From Candidatus Poseidoniales archaeon (lineage in GTDB: Archaea > Thermoplasmatota > Poseidoniia > Poseidoniales > Thalassarchaeaceae): a stretch of 8,335 nt of DNA. Of the stretch, positions 1-6,336 are shown piece after piece (within the stretch, counting starts at the first letter, position 1; each line of letters begins with the position of its first letter). The translations under genes and the position numbers were made by a program. Where the stretch lies: positions 1-8,335 of the forward strand of contig JAPKEY010000059.1 of assembly GCA_028821815.1 (NCBI GenBank), given 5' to 3'. Below the pieces are notes generated by a model. It worked only from the letters and a program-made list of their open reading frames with translations, was not told the origin of the DNA and ran no database searches.

Positions 1-403
1 CGCCGCTGGTAGTAAATCCAGACATTGATTCAAACCAACCACGAATCATTCCACCAAGAATTTCTTGAAGGGTGCCGCCATCTCCATCCCATGTAATGGG
101 ACCATGGAATGTTGGCCCGAACCAATATGGAAGGGCTCCAACAGCAACGATCAGTGGCCAAGAGAGGGCAACTGCGGCGAATGCCTCGCGGTCACGTAAT
201 CTGTCCGCAGTATCGCGTCTAGTTCCTATCCGAATCAGGATGGCACCTACAACAGCACAGAATAGAATCGGGGGTACGAAAGACCACAAGATAATGGAAA
301 CTTCATCGTGCATAATGTAACCAATTGCCCCACTGATTGCCAGTGGCACAGTCAAAAGGATCAAACTCCAACCTGCAATGAGGCCGATGATGTCATAGCG
401 CAT
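1..403 (-). CDS. trkH: TrkH-family potassium uptake protein, N-terminal part (cut by the window edge)
   Basis: This is the pore-forming membrane subunit of a Trk-type K+ uptake system. I translated it by hand from the ATG at 403-401; 134 residues are visible with no stop before the left edge, against roughly 480 for the family. Hydrophobic segments lie at about residues 5-29, 37-58 and 74-95, followed by an amphipathic stretch and FESMSGFTTSG at 124-134. That last motif matches the pore helix and first of four selectivity-filter loops of the TrkH/KtrB family. The start is supported by a GGAG at 415-412, inside the end of trkA, 8 bases before the ATG. Only 2 bases separate the trkA stop from this start, so the two genes are almost certainly co-transcribed and probably translationally coupled. 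The filter motif and the trkA neighbour make the family call secure; transport mode (H+ or Na+ coupled, or channel) cannot be read here. Confidence 0.93.
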   Translation of the reverse strand, partial: MRYDIIGLIAGWSLILLTVPLAISGAIGYIMHDEVSIILWSFVPPILFCAVVGAILIRIGTRRDTADRLRDREAFAAVALSWPLIVAVGALPYWFGPTFHGPITWDGDGGTLQEILGGMIRGWFESMSGFTTSG

Positions 404-405
404 TG

Positions 406-1830
406 CTAACGCTCCAGAATTTTCTCGACTGTTGGTACATCATCGGATTCGACGAAGAGGATTAATCGGTCCCCAGCCTTGACAGTCATATCGGATTTGG
501 CGCGGAACATGATTCGGGAGCCTTCAGCATTTTCTCGTTCAACAAACGCAATTCGGAAGGAAGCTTTTTTCTCGATTTTTTCGATTGATTGGTTGAGACG
601 GCTATGACCTTCAGAAATCGATGCGCTCATGGCGACGATTTCAGGAACAGATGGCATCAACTGATAATGGCCTGGTACGCGTCGATGCACTTGCATCAAG
701 ATAGAATCAATGGCGACTCGTCGTTCTGAAACAGCATACGTCAGTCCGATTCGGCGCACAACACGGGCAAGAGCTGAATCATCGAGGACAAGGCCTGTTC
801 TCTCAACACCAATATCGGCAGCACGCATTGCAATCGCGATATTTTCGTGATCATCTGGAAGGGCTGCAATGGCGATGTCATGTTCTGCCAATTCTATTTC
901 TCGCAACAAATCTAGGTCGGCTAAGTTACAATGTATGACATCCAATCGCTTGTGGGCGCCGATTGAAGAGCCAACCAACTCATTTGCTGCTTCCAAATGC
1001 TCATCTAGTACAGTCACCAAACAACCTTCACCAAGATATTCCTTCGCCAACTGCTTACCAAGTGCTGTTGCTCCAAAAATGGCAACTCTAGGTGACTCTG
1101 GGTAGGGTGGTTCAACGTGACCGGCAGCCTTTGAAATTCGCTTAAATGTATGCTCACCGATAGTCGCAAAAACGAGTCGGTCACCAACCTCAACGACTGT
1201 GTCATCATCGGGAACAAACGCACTCTGACCCTTGCGGCAAAGTGTAAATGCTTTGGGCAAACCATCGATTTTTCCCTCCGCTTGACCCAGTGTAAATGAT
1301 GCCAATTGTGTCGCATTAGGAGTGACATCTACTTCGACAATCCAGGCATCTCCACCCAGTGGAAGTACATCATTCAAGCTGGATGATTTAAGCCCGGCAG
1401 TGAGTCGATCAATGGAAGCCTGATGTGGGCAAATAGCAACATCAACACCTGACCATCTTGCCAAACGGCCCTCTTCATTGGCGATCAAATTTGCATCATG
1501 GATTCGAGCGATGGTGAGTAATGGTGGGCGATTAGGGTATTTTTCAATCGGTAGTTCTTCTTCGAGTAAATCGCGAGCTAATGCGCATGATAGCATATTT
1601 CTTTCATCACTACCTGTCGCAGCAATGAATACCTGGGCATCACGTATTCCTGCTTCTTTCAAAATTTCACGACGAGTTACGTCGCCTAGTAAAACAAAGG
1701 CATCAATCGATTGAGCTTCCTTAATGGCTGTAGGCTCTGAGTCTATTAGAACAACGTCCTGGCCTTCATTGTAGAGTGCCCTCGCGACACCTCTGCCGAC
1801 CTCGCCAGCCCCACCGATGATGATGCGCAT
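406..1830 (-). CDS. trkA: Trk potassium uptake system regulatory protein TrkA (two RCK halves)
   Basis: Cytosolic nucleotide-binding subunit that assembles under the TrkH pore and gates K+ uptake. At 474 residues it has the tandem layout of long TrkA (E. coli TrkA is about 458). The first Rossmann (TrkA_N) domain starts at residue 1 with GAGEVG at 7-12 and an acidic D30 at the end of the second strand. A first TrkA_C domain follows at about 150-232 and ends in GDRLVF. A second Rossmann domain begins near 247 with GATALG at 253-258 and D276, and a second TrkA_C domain ends with GDRLILFV at 453-460. The middle glycine of the second GxGxxG is Thr255, so the two halves may differ in nucleotide binding. 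The ATG at 1830 has GGAGG at 1842-1838, 7 bases upstream. The gene sits 48 bases after the transglutaminase-like gene and 2 bases before trkH. Confidence 0.95.
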   Translation of the reverse strand: MRIIIGGAGEVGRGVARALYNEGQDVVLIDSEPTAIKEAQSIDAFVLLGDVTRREILKEAGIRDAQVFIAATGSDERNMLSCALARDLLEEELPIEKYPNRPPLLTIARIHDANLIANEEGRLARWSGVDVAICPHQASIDRLTAGLKSSSLNDVLPLGGDAWIVEVDVTPNATQLASFTLGQAEGKIDGLPKAFTLCRKGQSAFVPDDDTVVEVGDRLVFATIGEHTFKRISKAAGHVEPPYPESPRVAIFGATALGKQLAKEYLGEGCLVTVLDEHLEAANELVGSSIGAHKRLDVIHCNLADLDLLREIELAEHDIAIAALPDDHENIAIAMRAADIGVERTGLVLDDSALARVVRRIGLTYAVSERRVAIDSILMQVHRRVPGHYQLMPSVPEIVAMSASISEGHSRLNQSIEKIEKKASFRIAFVERENAEGSRIMFRAKSDMTVKAGDRLILFVESDDVPTVEKILER

Positions 1831-1837
1831 ATGCAGT

Positions 1838-1842
1838 CCTCC
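1838..1842 (-). promoter_or_regulatory. Shine-Dalgarno site of trkA
   Basis: GGAGG lies 7 bases upstream of the trkA ATG and decides that start. The whole 48-base gap on this strand (1878-1831) is rich in purines and holds further GAGG and GGGG runs. I see no TATA-like box in it, so I infer that trkA is transcribed from an upstream promoter. Confidence 0.7.
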
Positions 1843-1878
1843 GGTATCCTTTCGGCCCCTCCTCTCCCTCTTAACTCC

Positions 1879-3441
1879 TCACTCTCCAATCCGCACTGGG
1901 ACTCGATAAGTTCCACCTGTAATTTCGGGTTCCCCAATGGTCTCCCACGATTCAGTCCAGCAATTTACACATCCGATAGATAGTGGTCTATAGAAATCGT
2001 ATGCTGCTTCACCCAGTGTACTTGGTGTTTCAATCCATTCAGTCATTGTCGTCGGAGTGTGCAATAGCCAGCGATTGTTGACAACGTCAACTTCACCCTC
2101 GATAAAACATGCATCCAATACAATTCCGTTCGCATTACACCAGTCGGTATCAAAGGGGAATATTGCATTCGCCCATGCGTGCGGTTCCCAGCCACTAAAC
2201 TGACCATCTGTCATCGGACCGAATTCATACCATGCAGGGATGTTTCGGGTTCGTAAAATACTCATCCAAGCATTGGATTGCTCGTCGCAATCCCCACGCT
2301 CGTCGACAATGCACGAAGGTCCACTTCGAGCGGGTGCAAGCCCCTGACTGTATACAATTGAATCTCGTATTTTGATGAATGCGGCATGTGCAAATGCGTA
2401 AGGATCATCTTCATCAGCAGGTGACAGACTACTCGCAATTTCGTTGGCCAATTCAACCACAACAGCATTTGTTCCATCGATTGCCCAATTCCGACTAGGT
2501 CCTGAATCTCGATCATACCACTGCTTGTGTGAGCCAAATTGATCATACATAGTATTCAAACGACCAGAACGTTGAGAGTAGTCATCAAACGTTCCTGAAT
2601 TGCTATTATCAATTGAAAATCCGTGGCTTGAGCGCGGAGCTTCGTCAGGAGCTCTATCTCCTCCCCACCACGTAAATGAACTGCCAATGACATCGTATTG
2701 CACCACCAGTGTGGTGATTTCACCAGGGGGGATGTTGCCTTGCCAAATTACACAGCGATCGACACTGCAGCGATCTGAGTTTTGACCGACAGGAGGCCAA
2801 TATATCTCTGATGTTGAATCAAGAATGACAGCCCCATCCTCTGTCAAATATTCTTCATGTAAGGGTATTTGGACATAATTACTACCTCCTTCGGCATGTA
2901 CAACCATATTGGTGACATCTTGTAGATACAAAACTGGGTTTAACTCGCCACTGGTCAAGAGGTGTCCTTCATCAGATATCCCAAAATCAGTTCGTTCAGA
3001 AGGAATCGGTAACTCATAACTAAACGACATAGATTGGCTATGTGGATTCAGTAAATTCACATTTCGTTCGGCTGAATATGTAGCGTATATGGGATACTCT
3101 CTTGCAGGGCCGAATTCATCCAATAGGGAATCCAACCATTTTTCCAATTGGTTGGATATCCGTTCTTGTGCGGGTGTGAATAAGAACAAAAATGCGATAG
3201 CAACCACGAGTACCATAGTACGAATGTTGTTCTTTTTCTTCTTCTCTCGACGCTTTCCCCCCCGTCGTATATTGAGGCCAGGTGGTGCCCCTTTTCTTGA
3301 ACGATGAACCAATTCCCCGCCGGGGATTGGAGCTCCAACACGCATCGACATCCCCCGTGTACCGAGTACAACTCGACCACAACTGTGGCAGATACTCGAG
3401 GATGCCGGGTTCGGGCTCAGGCAGTAAGGACAACGAGCCAT
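1879..3441 (-). CDS. Membrane-anchored zinc-ribbon protein with transglutaminase-like domain
   Basis: A 520-residue protein with three visible parts. (1) An N-terminal zinc ribbon, CPYC at 4-7 and CHSC at 18-21. (2) A strongly basic stretch at 59-74, then one hydrophobic segment at about 75-90, which predicts a cytoplasmic N-terminus and an external C-terminus. (3) A beta-rich region (about 115-320) followed by a transglutaminase-like core (about 345-470): helix with IRDSIVYS, nucleophile candidate C385 in RGDCDEQS, an LRTRNIPAWYEFG strand, histidine H421 in EPHAWANAIF, then RWLLHTPT. In the usual Cys-His-Asp arrangement an Asp is expected next to PT; here that position is Thr462, preceded by His461. 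The external part has further cysteines at 225, 230, 377, 435, 445, 491 and 494. Substrate and reaction (protease, cross-linking or binding) are not known. The start is the ATG before the zinc ribbon; a GGGG lies 4 bases upstream, a weak ribosome site. Met31 and Met33 would remove the ribbon. Confidence 0.85.
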   Translation of the reverse strand: MARCPYCLSPNPASSSICHSCGRVVLGTRGMSMRVGAPIPGGELVHRSRKGAPPGLNIRRGGKRREKKKKNNIRTMVLVVAIAFLFLFTPAQERISNQLEKWLDSLLDEFGPAREYPIYATYSAERNVNLLNPHSQSMSFSYELPIPSERTDFGISDEGHLLTSGELNPVLYLQDVTNMVVHAEGGSNYVQIPLHEEYLTEDGAVILDSTSEIYWPPVGQNSDRCSVDRCVIWQGNIPPGEITTLVVQYDVIGSSFTWWGGDRAPDEAPRSSHGFSIDNSNSGTFDDYSQRSGRLNTMYDQFGSHKQWYDRDSGPSRNWAIDGTNAVVVELANEIASSLSPADEDDPYAFAHAAFIKIRDSIVYSQGLAPARSGPSCIVDERGDCDEQSNAWMSILRTRNIPAWYEFGPMTDGQFSGWEPHAWANAIFPFDTDWCNANGIVLDACFIEGEVDVVNNRWLLHTPTTMTEWIETPSTLGEAAYDFYRPLSIGCVNCWTESWETIGEPEITGGTYRVPVRIGE

Positions 3442-3449
3442 TCAACCCC

Positions 3450-3461
3450 ACTGGAGCCAGT
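3450..3461. repeat. Short inverted repeat beside the transglutaminase-gene ribosome site
   Basis: ACTGG and CCAGT form 5-base perfect arms around a 2-base centre. It lies directly before the GGGG that precedes the transglutaminase-like start. A 2-base loop would force the inner pair open, so the hairpin would be weak. It is listed because it adjoins the ribosome site and a stronger hairpin lies 20 bases away; function is unproven. Confidence 0.3.
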
Positions 3462-3481
3462 AGCCCCTTCAATGTTCGTGG

Positions 3482-3500
3482 TGCGTCCCTATGGGACGCA
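3482..3500 (-). terminator. Perfect 8-bp hairpin after the 268-codon membrane gene
   Basis: TGCGTCCC at 3482-3489 and GGGACGCA at 3493-3500 are perfect inverted copies around a 3-base centre. On the minus strand the hairpin starts 3 bases after the stop codon of the membrane-protein gene and ends 40 bases before the transglutaminase-like ATG. It is GC-rich, with no T-run behind it on the minus strand, so it does not look like a classical intrinsic or archaeal T-tract terminator. It could be an mRNA-stabilising or processing structure, a partial terminator, or a protein-binding site. The structure is certain; the label terminator is only the nearest category. Confidence 0.35.
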
Positions 3501-3503
3501 GCA

Positions 3504-4310
3504 TCATTCCGCTTCTTCTTCGGAGCCGACAGCACGAACACCGGTCGAAATACCGGTTCTTTGTAAGCGAGTCCATTCTTGTTTCATTCTAGGTGAAAGT
3601 CCAGAGGGTAACCAAATTCGATCGGCTTTACTTTGACCCCAAATTATGACCGCTGGTAGTATGAATAAAGCAGGTAGATACATCAGACCAAATGCAATGA
3701 CAATCAGTAACATGGAATGTAGAAGCATGGCTTTGAAAGCTGGTTTGAACCGCCTCCCTTCTAGTGCATGCCAGCCTTGCCACGAACCGATGATTGCCAT
3801 GGTCCAAGGAACAATGCAGGCTAATAACCCCCCGAATAAAAGTGATGGCCATCCAAATCCCATCGTTACAAATCCCTTTATTCCATCTGAATACGTAGTT
3901 GAAATGAGCCTGTAAATTAGCAATACAACCAGCATTGACCCCAATCCCAATCCAAATGTCCAACCTGCAGTGGGTTGCCCATTCAGTTGCCGGACTCCTT
4001 CACGAGTCAGTAAGAACATTGTCAGTAGTGAGAGAGTAAGTGATAGAAGAAGTATTTCAATCAATGGAATTCTTTCTGCTGACCATAATGGATCTAATAC
4101 CAAACTGGAAGCCGCTGCTTGATATACGGCCCCAACAAAAAATCCGTACAATAGTAGCCGTGTGGCGGTAGGAAGGTCATAAAATCCAATCATTTTGGAC
4201 ATGCCGCCACGCCAACCGATCCAGACACCGATTAGACCGATAGAGGTGGCAACCTGAAGTTGCCAAAGGGGAATGCCAATCTCCACCACACCCTTGGCTT
4301 CCAAAGTCAC
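3504..4310 (-). CDS. Polytopic membrane protein of unknown function
   Basis: I do not recognise this family. The 268-residue product is very hydrophobic, with likely membrane segments at about residues 11-32, 50-72, 82-101, 115-137, 155-175, 193-210 and 211-226, so six or seven in all. Between the last segment and the end lies a 40-residue polar tail with basic residues (SPRMKQEWTRLQR at 239-251) and an acidic end (EEEAE). Loops carry GWRGG (32-36) and GWHALEGRRFKP (179-190). I see no obvious catalytic or metal-binding motif. The start is uncertain: 4310 is a GTG with no good ribosome site, while GTG codons at residues 8 and 9 (4289-4287 and 4286-4284) follow an AAGGG. The first ATG is codon 37 and would cut the first membrane segment. 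It is the first gene of the block that includes the transglutaminase-like protein and trkAH, and it is divergent from srp54. Confidence 0.8.
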   Translation of the reverse strand: MTLEAKGVVEIGIPLWQLQVATSIGLIGVWIGWRGGMSKMIGFYDLPTATRLLLYGFFVGAVYQAAASSLVLDPLWSAERIPLIEILLLSLTLSLLTMFLLTREGVRQLNGQPTAGWTFGLGLGSMLVVLLIYRLISTTYSDGIKGFVTMGFGWPSLLFGGLLACIVPWTMAIIGSWQGWHALEGRRFKPAFKAMLLHSMLLIVIAFGLMYLPALFILPAVIIWGQSKADRIWLPSGLSPRMKQEWTRLQRTGISTGVRAVGSEEEAE

Positions 4311-4379
4311 TTCTTAGGGTTGTCCAGCCCTTTGGGCCGTTCCGTGGGGTTCTTACGAGGAAGGTGTGAGGGCGGGCCG
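4311..4379. promoter_or_regulatory. Divergent intergenic region between the membrane-protein block and srp54
   Basis: This 69-base gap is the only one in the window between divergent genes, so it should hold or adjoin start sites for both. By hand count about 43 of 69 bases are G or C, and I cannot find an A/T-rich archaeal TATA box for either direction. The hexamer TTCTTA occurs twice, at 4311-4316 and 4350-4355, and a small GCCC-TTT-GGGC palindrome lies at 4327-4337. The promoter role is inferred from gene orientation only. Confidence 0.45.
4368..4372 (+). promoter_or_regulatory. Shine-Dalgarno site that fixes the srp54 start
   Basis: GAGGG lies 7 bases before the ATG at 4380. It supports this start over the ATG at 4260, which is in frame 40 codons upstream but would overlap the divergent membrane-protein gene and add residues not found at the start of SRP54 proteins. 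A second purine run, GAGGAAGG at 4357-4364, lies too far away to serve this ATG. Confidence 0.65.
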
Positions 4380-5738
4380 ATGGCGCTTGAAGGGTTGAGA
4401 GCGGGCATCTTTGGGGCCTTGAGTCGCCTCAAGGGTAAGCGTAAACTCGATGAAGCAGAAATGAAGGAGTTGTCGAAAAGCATCAGACGAGCTCTACTCG
4501 AGGCTGATTTTAACGTACGGCAATCGAAGGAAATCACTGCACGGCTTGAAGAAAGAATGGTTGAGGAAGAGCCTCAATCCGGGGTGACACTCCAAACTCA
4601 TGCAATGAATATTATCTACACTGAATTAGTTCGTTTGCTCGGGCCACCGAAGGAAATTCGACCTCACAACCAAACAATTCTCATGGTCGGACTTTACGGC
4701 CAAGGTAAAACCACGACGACAGCTAAATTGGCTGAATGGTGGCGGCGTCGCCATGGCATCAAGGTCGCGGTGATTGAAGCTGATGTGCAACGACCCGGTG
4801 CTTATGCACAATTACAGCAACTATTGGCTGATTCTCCAGTTGAAGTATATGGGGAACCAGAAAACACGAATGCTGAGGAAATCGTCCGTAATGGGCTTGC
4901 CAAAGTTGGTAATGCAGATGTTGTAATTGTCGATACTGCGGGTCGAGATCGCCTAGATGATGAATTACAAGCGGAACTGGAAAGAATCCACAAAGTTGCC
5001 AATGCAACTGAACGATTCCTCGTCATCGATGCCCAAGTTGGACAGGCAGCAGGGCCTGTTGCTGCTGGATTCCATGAACTGGTTGGTATCTCAGGTGTTA
5101 TTGTATCCAAACTAGATGGTACTGCACGAGGTGGTGGAGCTCTGTCGGCAGTCGCTACAACAGGTGCTCCAATCGTATTCATCGGTGAGGGTGAGAAAGT
5201 ATCAGATCTTGAGAAATTTGAGTCGGATCGATTCATCTCTCGCTTGCTAGGAATGGGTGATATTCGTGGTCTCATCGACATCGCTCCAGGTGCGCTCGAC
5301 CAAGAAGAAGCGATGCGATTGACGGAACGTATGATGTCTGGTAGATTCACACTCAACGATATGTACAAGCAAATGGAAATGATGTCAAAAATCGGTACCA
5401 TCGATAAAATTGTCTCACATCTCCCAACCTCATTTTTCGGAGGCCTTGGGACAATGGATCGTCGACAAAAGGAAGAAATGCAGGGTAATCTAGAACGTTA
5501 TAGAGTTATTATGGATTCGATGACTGAAGATGAAAAAAATGAACCTCATATTTTGAAAGCGGATCGAATCCGTCGAGTTGCGCGCGGTTCGGGCGTCAAA
5601 GAAAAGAATGTGCGTGAACTTCTCGCTCAATGGAATCGTTCACGTAAGATGATGAAAGGAATCAAGGGCAACCGCAAGTTAAGGCGCCAGATGAAAGGTA
5701 TGATGGGCGACATGGATGACATGGACATGCCGATGTGA
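4380..5738 (+). CDS. srp54: Signal recognition particle GTPase SRP54
   Basis: Cytosolic GTPase that, with 7S RNA and SRP19, binds signal sequences emerging from the ribosome and docks with FtsY at the membrane. The 452 residues match family length. An N domain (about 1-90) holds the conserved RRALLEADFNV at 37-47. The G domain follows: P-loop GLYGQGKT at 104-111, the ADVQRPGA motif at 134-141, DTAGR at 185-189, SKLDGTARGGG at 243-253 and PIVFIGEGE at 264-272. The linker DRFISRLLGMGD at 283-294 leads to a methionine-rich M domain that carries RIRRVARGSG at 396-405, the RNA-binding element. The extreme C-terminus is a short Met/Asp-rich tail (441-452). All GTPase motifs are present, so it should be active. 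The ATG at 4380 is chosen because MALEGLRAGIFGAL is a normal SRP54 N-terminus and has a ribosome site. trmY follows after 4 bases. Confidence 0.97.
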   Translation: MALEGLRAGIFGALSRLKGKRKLDEAEMKELSKSIRRALLEADFNVRQSKEITARLEERMVEEEPQSGVTLQTHAMNIIYTELVRLLGPPKEIRPHNQTILMVGLYGQGKTTTTAKLAEWWRRRHGIKVAVIEADVQRPGAYAQLQQLLADSPVEVYGEPENTNAEEIVRNGLAKVGNADVVIVDTAGRDRLDDELQAELERIHKVANATERFLVIDAQVGQAAGPVAAGFHELVGISGVIVSKLDGTARGGGALSAVATTGAPIVFIGEGEKVSDLEKFESDRFISRLLGMGDIRGLIDIAPGALDQEEAMRLTERMMSGRFTLNDMYKQMEMMSKIGTIDKIVSHLPTSFFGGLGTMDRRQKEEMQGNLERYRVIMDSMTEDEKNEPHILKADRIRRVARGSGVKEKNVRELLAQWNRSRKMMKGIKGNRKLRRQMKGMMGDMDDMDMPM

Positions 5739-5742
5739 GATT

Positions 5743-6336
5743 ATGAATCGCAGATTTGCAATCATCGGCCACCGTGCCCAATCTTCAGGGAAAATCAATC
5801 TGAATGATTTAGCGGGATCAGCAGGAAGGTTGGATGTACTGGTACGTGCAGTCAATACGGCGCTATTTCTGTCGCATGGTATCCGAGATGATACACACAT
5901 CACCCTTCACTTGCTAGGTGGCCCTGGCCCGTCCCGCCGCGTGTGGTTTGAAGGGCCACAATTGCGTGGTGTACATCCAGATGAACGGGCTATTGCCGGA
6001 CAGGTGAATAAAGCGCTGCGCGAACCAGTTCCAGCAATGGGACAATTCGTGGAATTACATTCAGGATTGTGGCATTCCGGTGGGGAAATTGAACAAACTA
6101 TCACTGAATGGAAACGAGAAGGTGTACGGATTTTCGTCCTCGATGCTAGCGGGATTCCATTCAATCCAGAAATTCACAATGCCGAATCGATTGGATTCAT
6201 TCTATCTGATGACCGACCATTTAGTGAATCTGAACTACAATCGATACAATCGATTGAAAAAATTTCACTAGGTGATACCTGGCTGCAAGGACATGCGTGC
6301 ATTTCTATACTACACCACTATTTGGATTCGAATTAA
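5743..6336 (+). CDS. trmY: tRNA (pseudouridine-54 N1)-methyltransferase TrmY
   Basis: An S-adenosylmethionine-dependent SPOUT enzyme that converts pseudouridine at position 54 of the tRNA T-loop to N1-methylpseudouridine, a modification that replaces m5U54 in many archaea. The 197 residues cover the whole family. Conserved blocks are INLNDLAGSAGRLDVL (18-33), NTALFLSHGIRDD (38-50), the PxGxRRVWFEG-like region with VHPDERAIA (61-85), FILSDD (152-157) and ISLGDTWLQGHACISILHH (174-192), the last matching the C-terminal knot region of TrmY. The SAM-pocket segment reads SDD where I remember a Gly-Asp-His-like segment in relatives. I start at 5743, where MNRRFAIIGHRAQ aligns with the family. An in-frame ATG at 5716 would overlap srp54 by 23 bases and add nine unrelated residues. 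It is 4 bases after the srp54 stop, so the two are co-transcribed. Its stop overlaps that of the convergent surE. Confidence 0.93.
   Translation: MNRRFAIIGHRAQSSGKINLNDLAGSAGRLDVLVRAVNTALFLSHGIRDDTHITLHLLGGPGPSRRVWFEGPQLRGVHPDERAIAGQVNKALREPVPAMGQFVELHSGLWHSGGEIEQTITEWKREGVRIFVLDASGIPFNPEIHNAESIGFILSDDRPFSESELQSIQSIEKISLGDTWLQGHACISILHHYLDSN

Noticed and set aside
1014..1328. Open frame overlapping trkA in another frame on the minus strand
   Set aside because: It is a His/Arg/Leu-rich shadow of trkA with no recognisable domain.
3227..3263. Pyrimidine-rich run with seven C in a row, a possible frameshift or sequencing error
   Set aside because: Zinc ribbon, basic stretch, membrane helix and catalytic domain are all in one frame across it, so the sequence is consistent; the run encodes the polybasic segment.
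3540..3557. Inverted pair of ACCGGT hexamers
   Set aside because: Each hexamer is itself a palindrome, and both encode similar Thr-Gly-containing residues in the membrane-protein tail; chance plus coding explains it.
3282..3636. Plus-strand open frames across the start of the transglutaminase-like gene and the end of the membrane gene
   Set aside because: They lie antisense to well-supported genes, give Ser/Arg/Pro-rich products with no motif, and have no ribosome site.
4260..4379. Longer srp54 start at the upstream in-frame ATG
   Set aside because: It would overlap the divergent membrane-protein gene and add 40 residues unlike any SRP54 N-terminus; the ATG at 4380 has its own ribosome site.
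5700..5736. Short ATG/GAC repeat
   Set aside because: It encodes the Met/Asp-rich tail normal for SRP54 M domains, not a separate repeat element.
5716..5742. Earlier trmY start inside srp54
   Set aside because: The nine extra residues are a shifted reading of the Met/Asp repeat at the srp54 end; the family N-terminus aligns at 5743.
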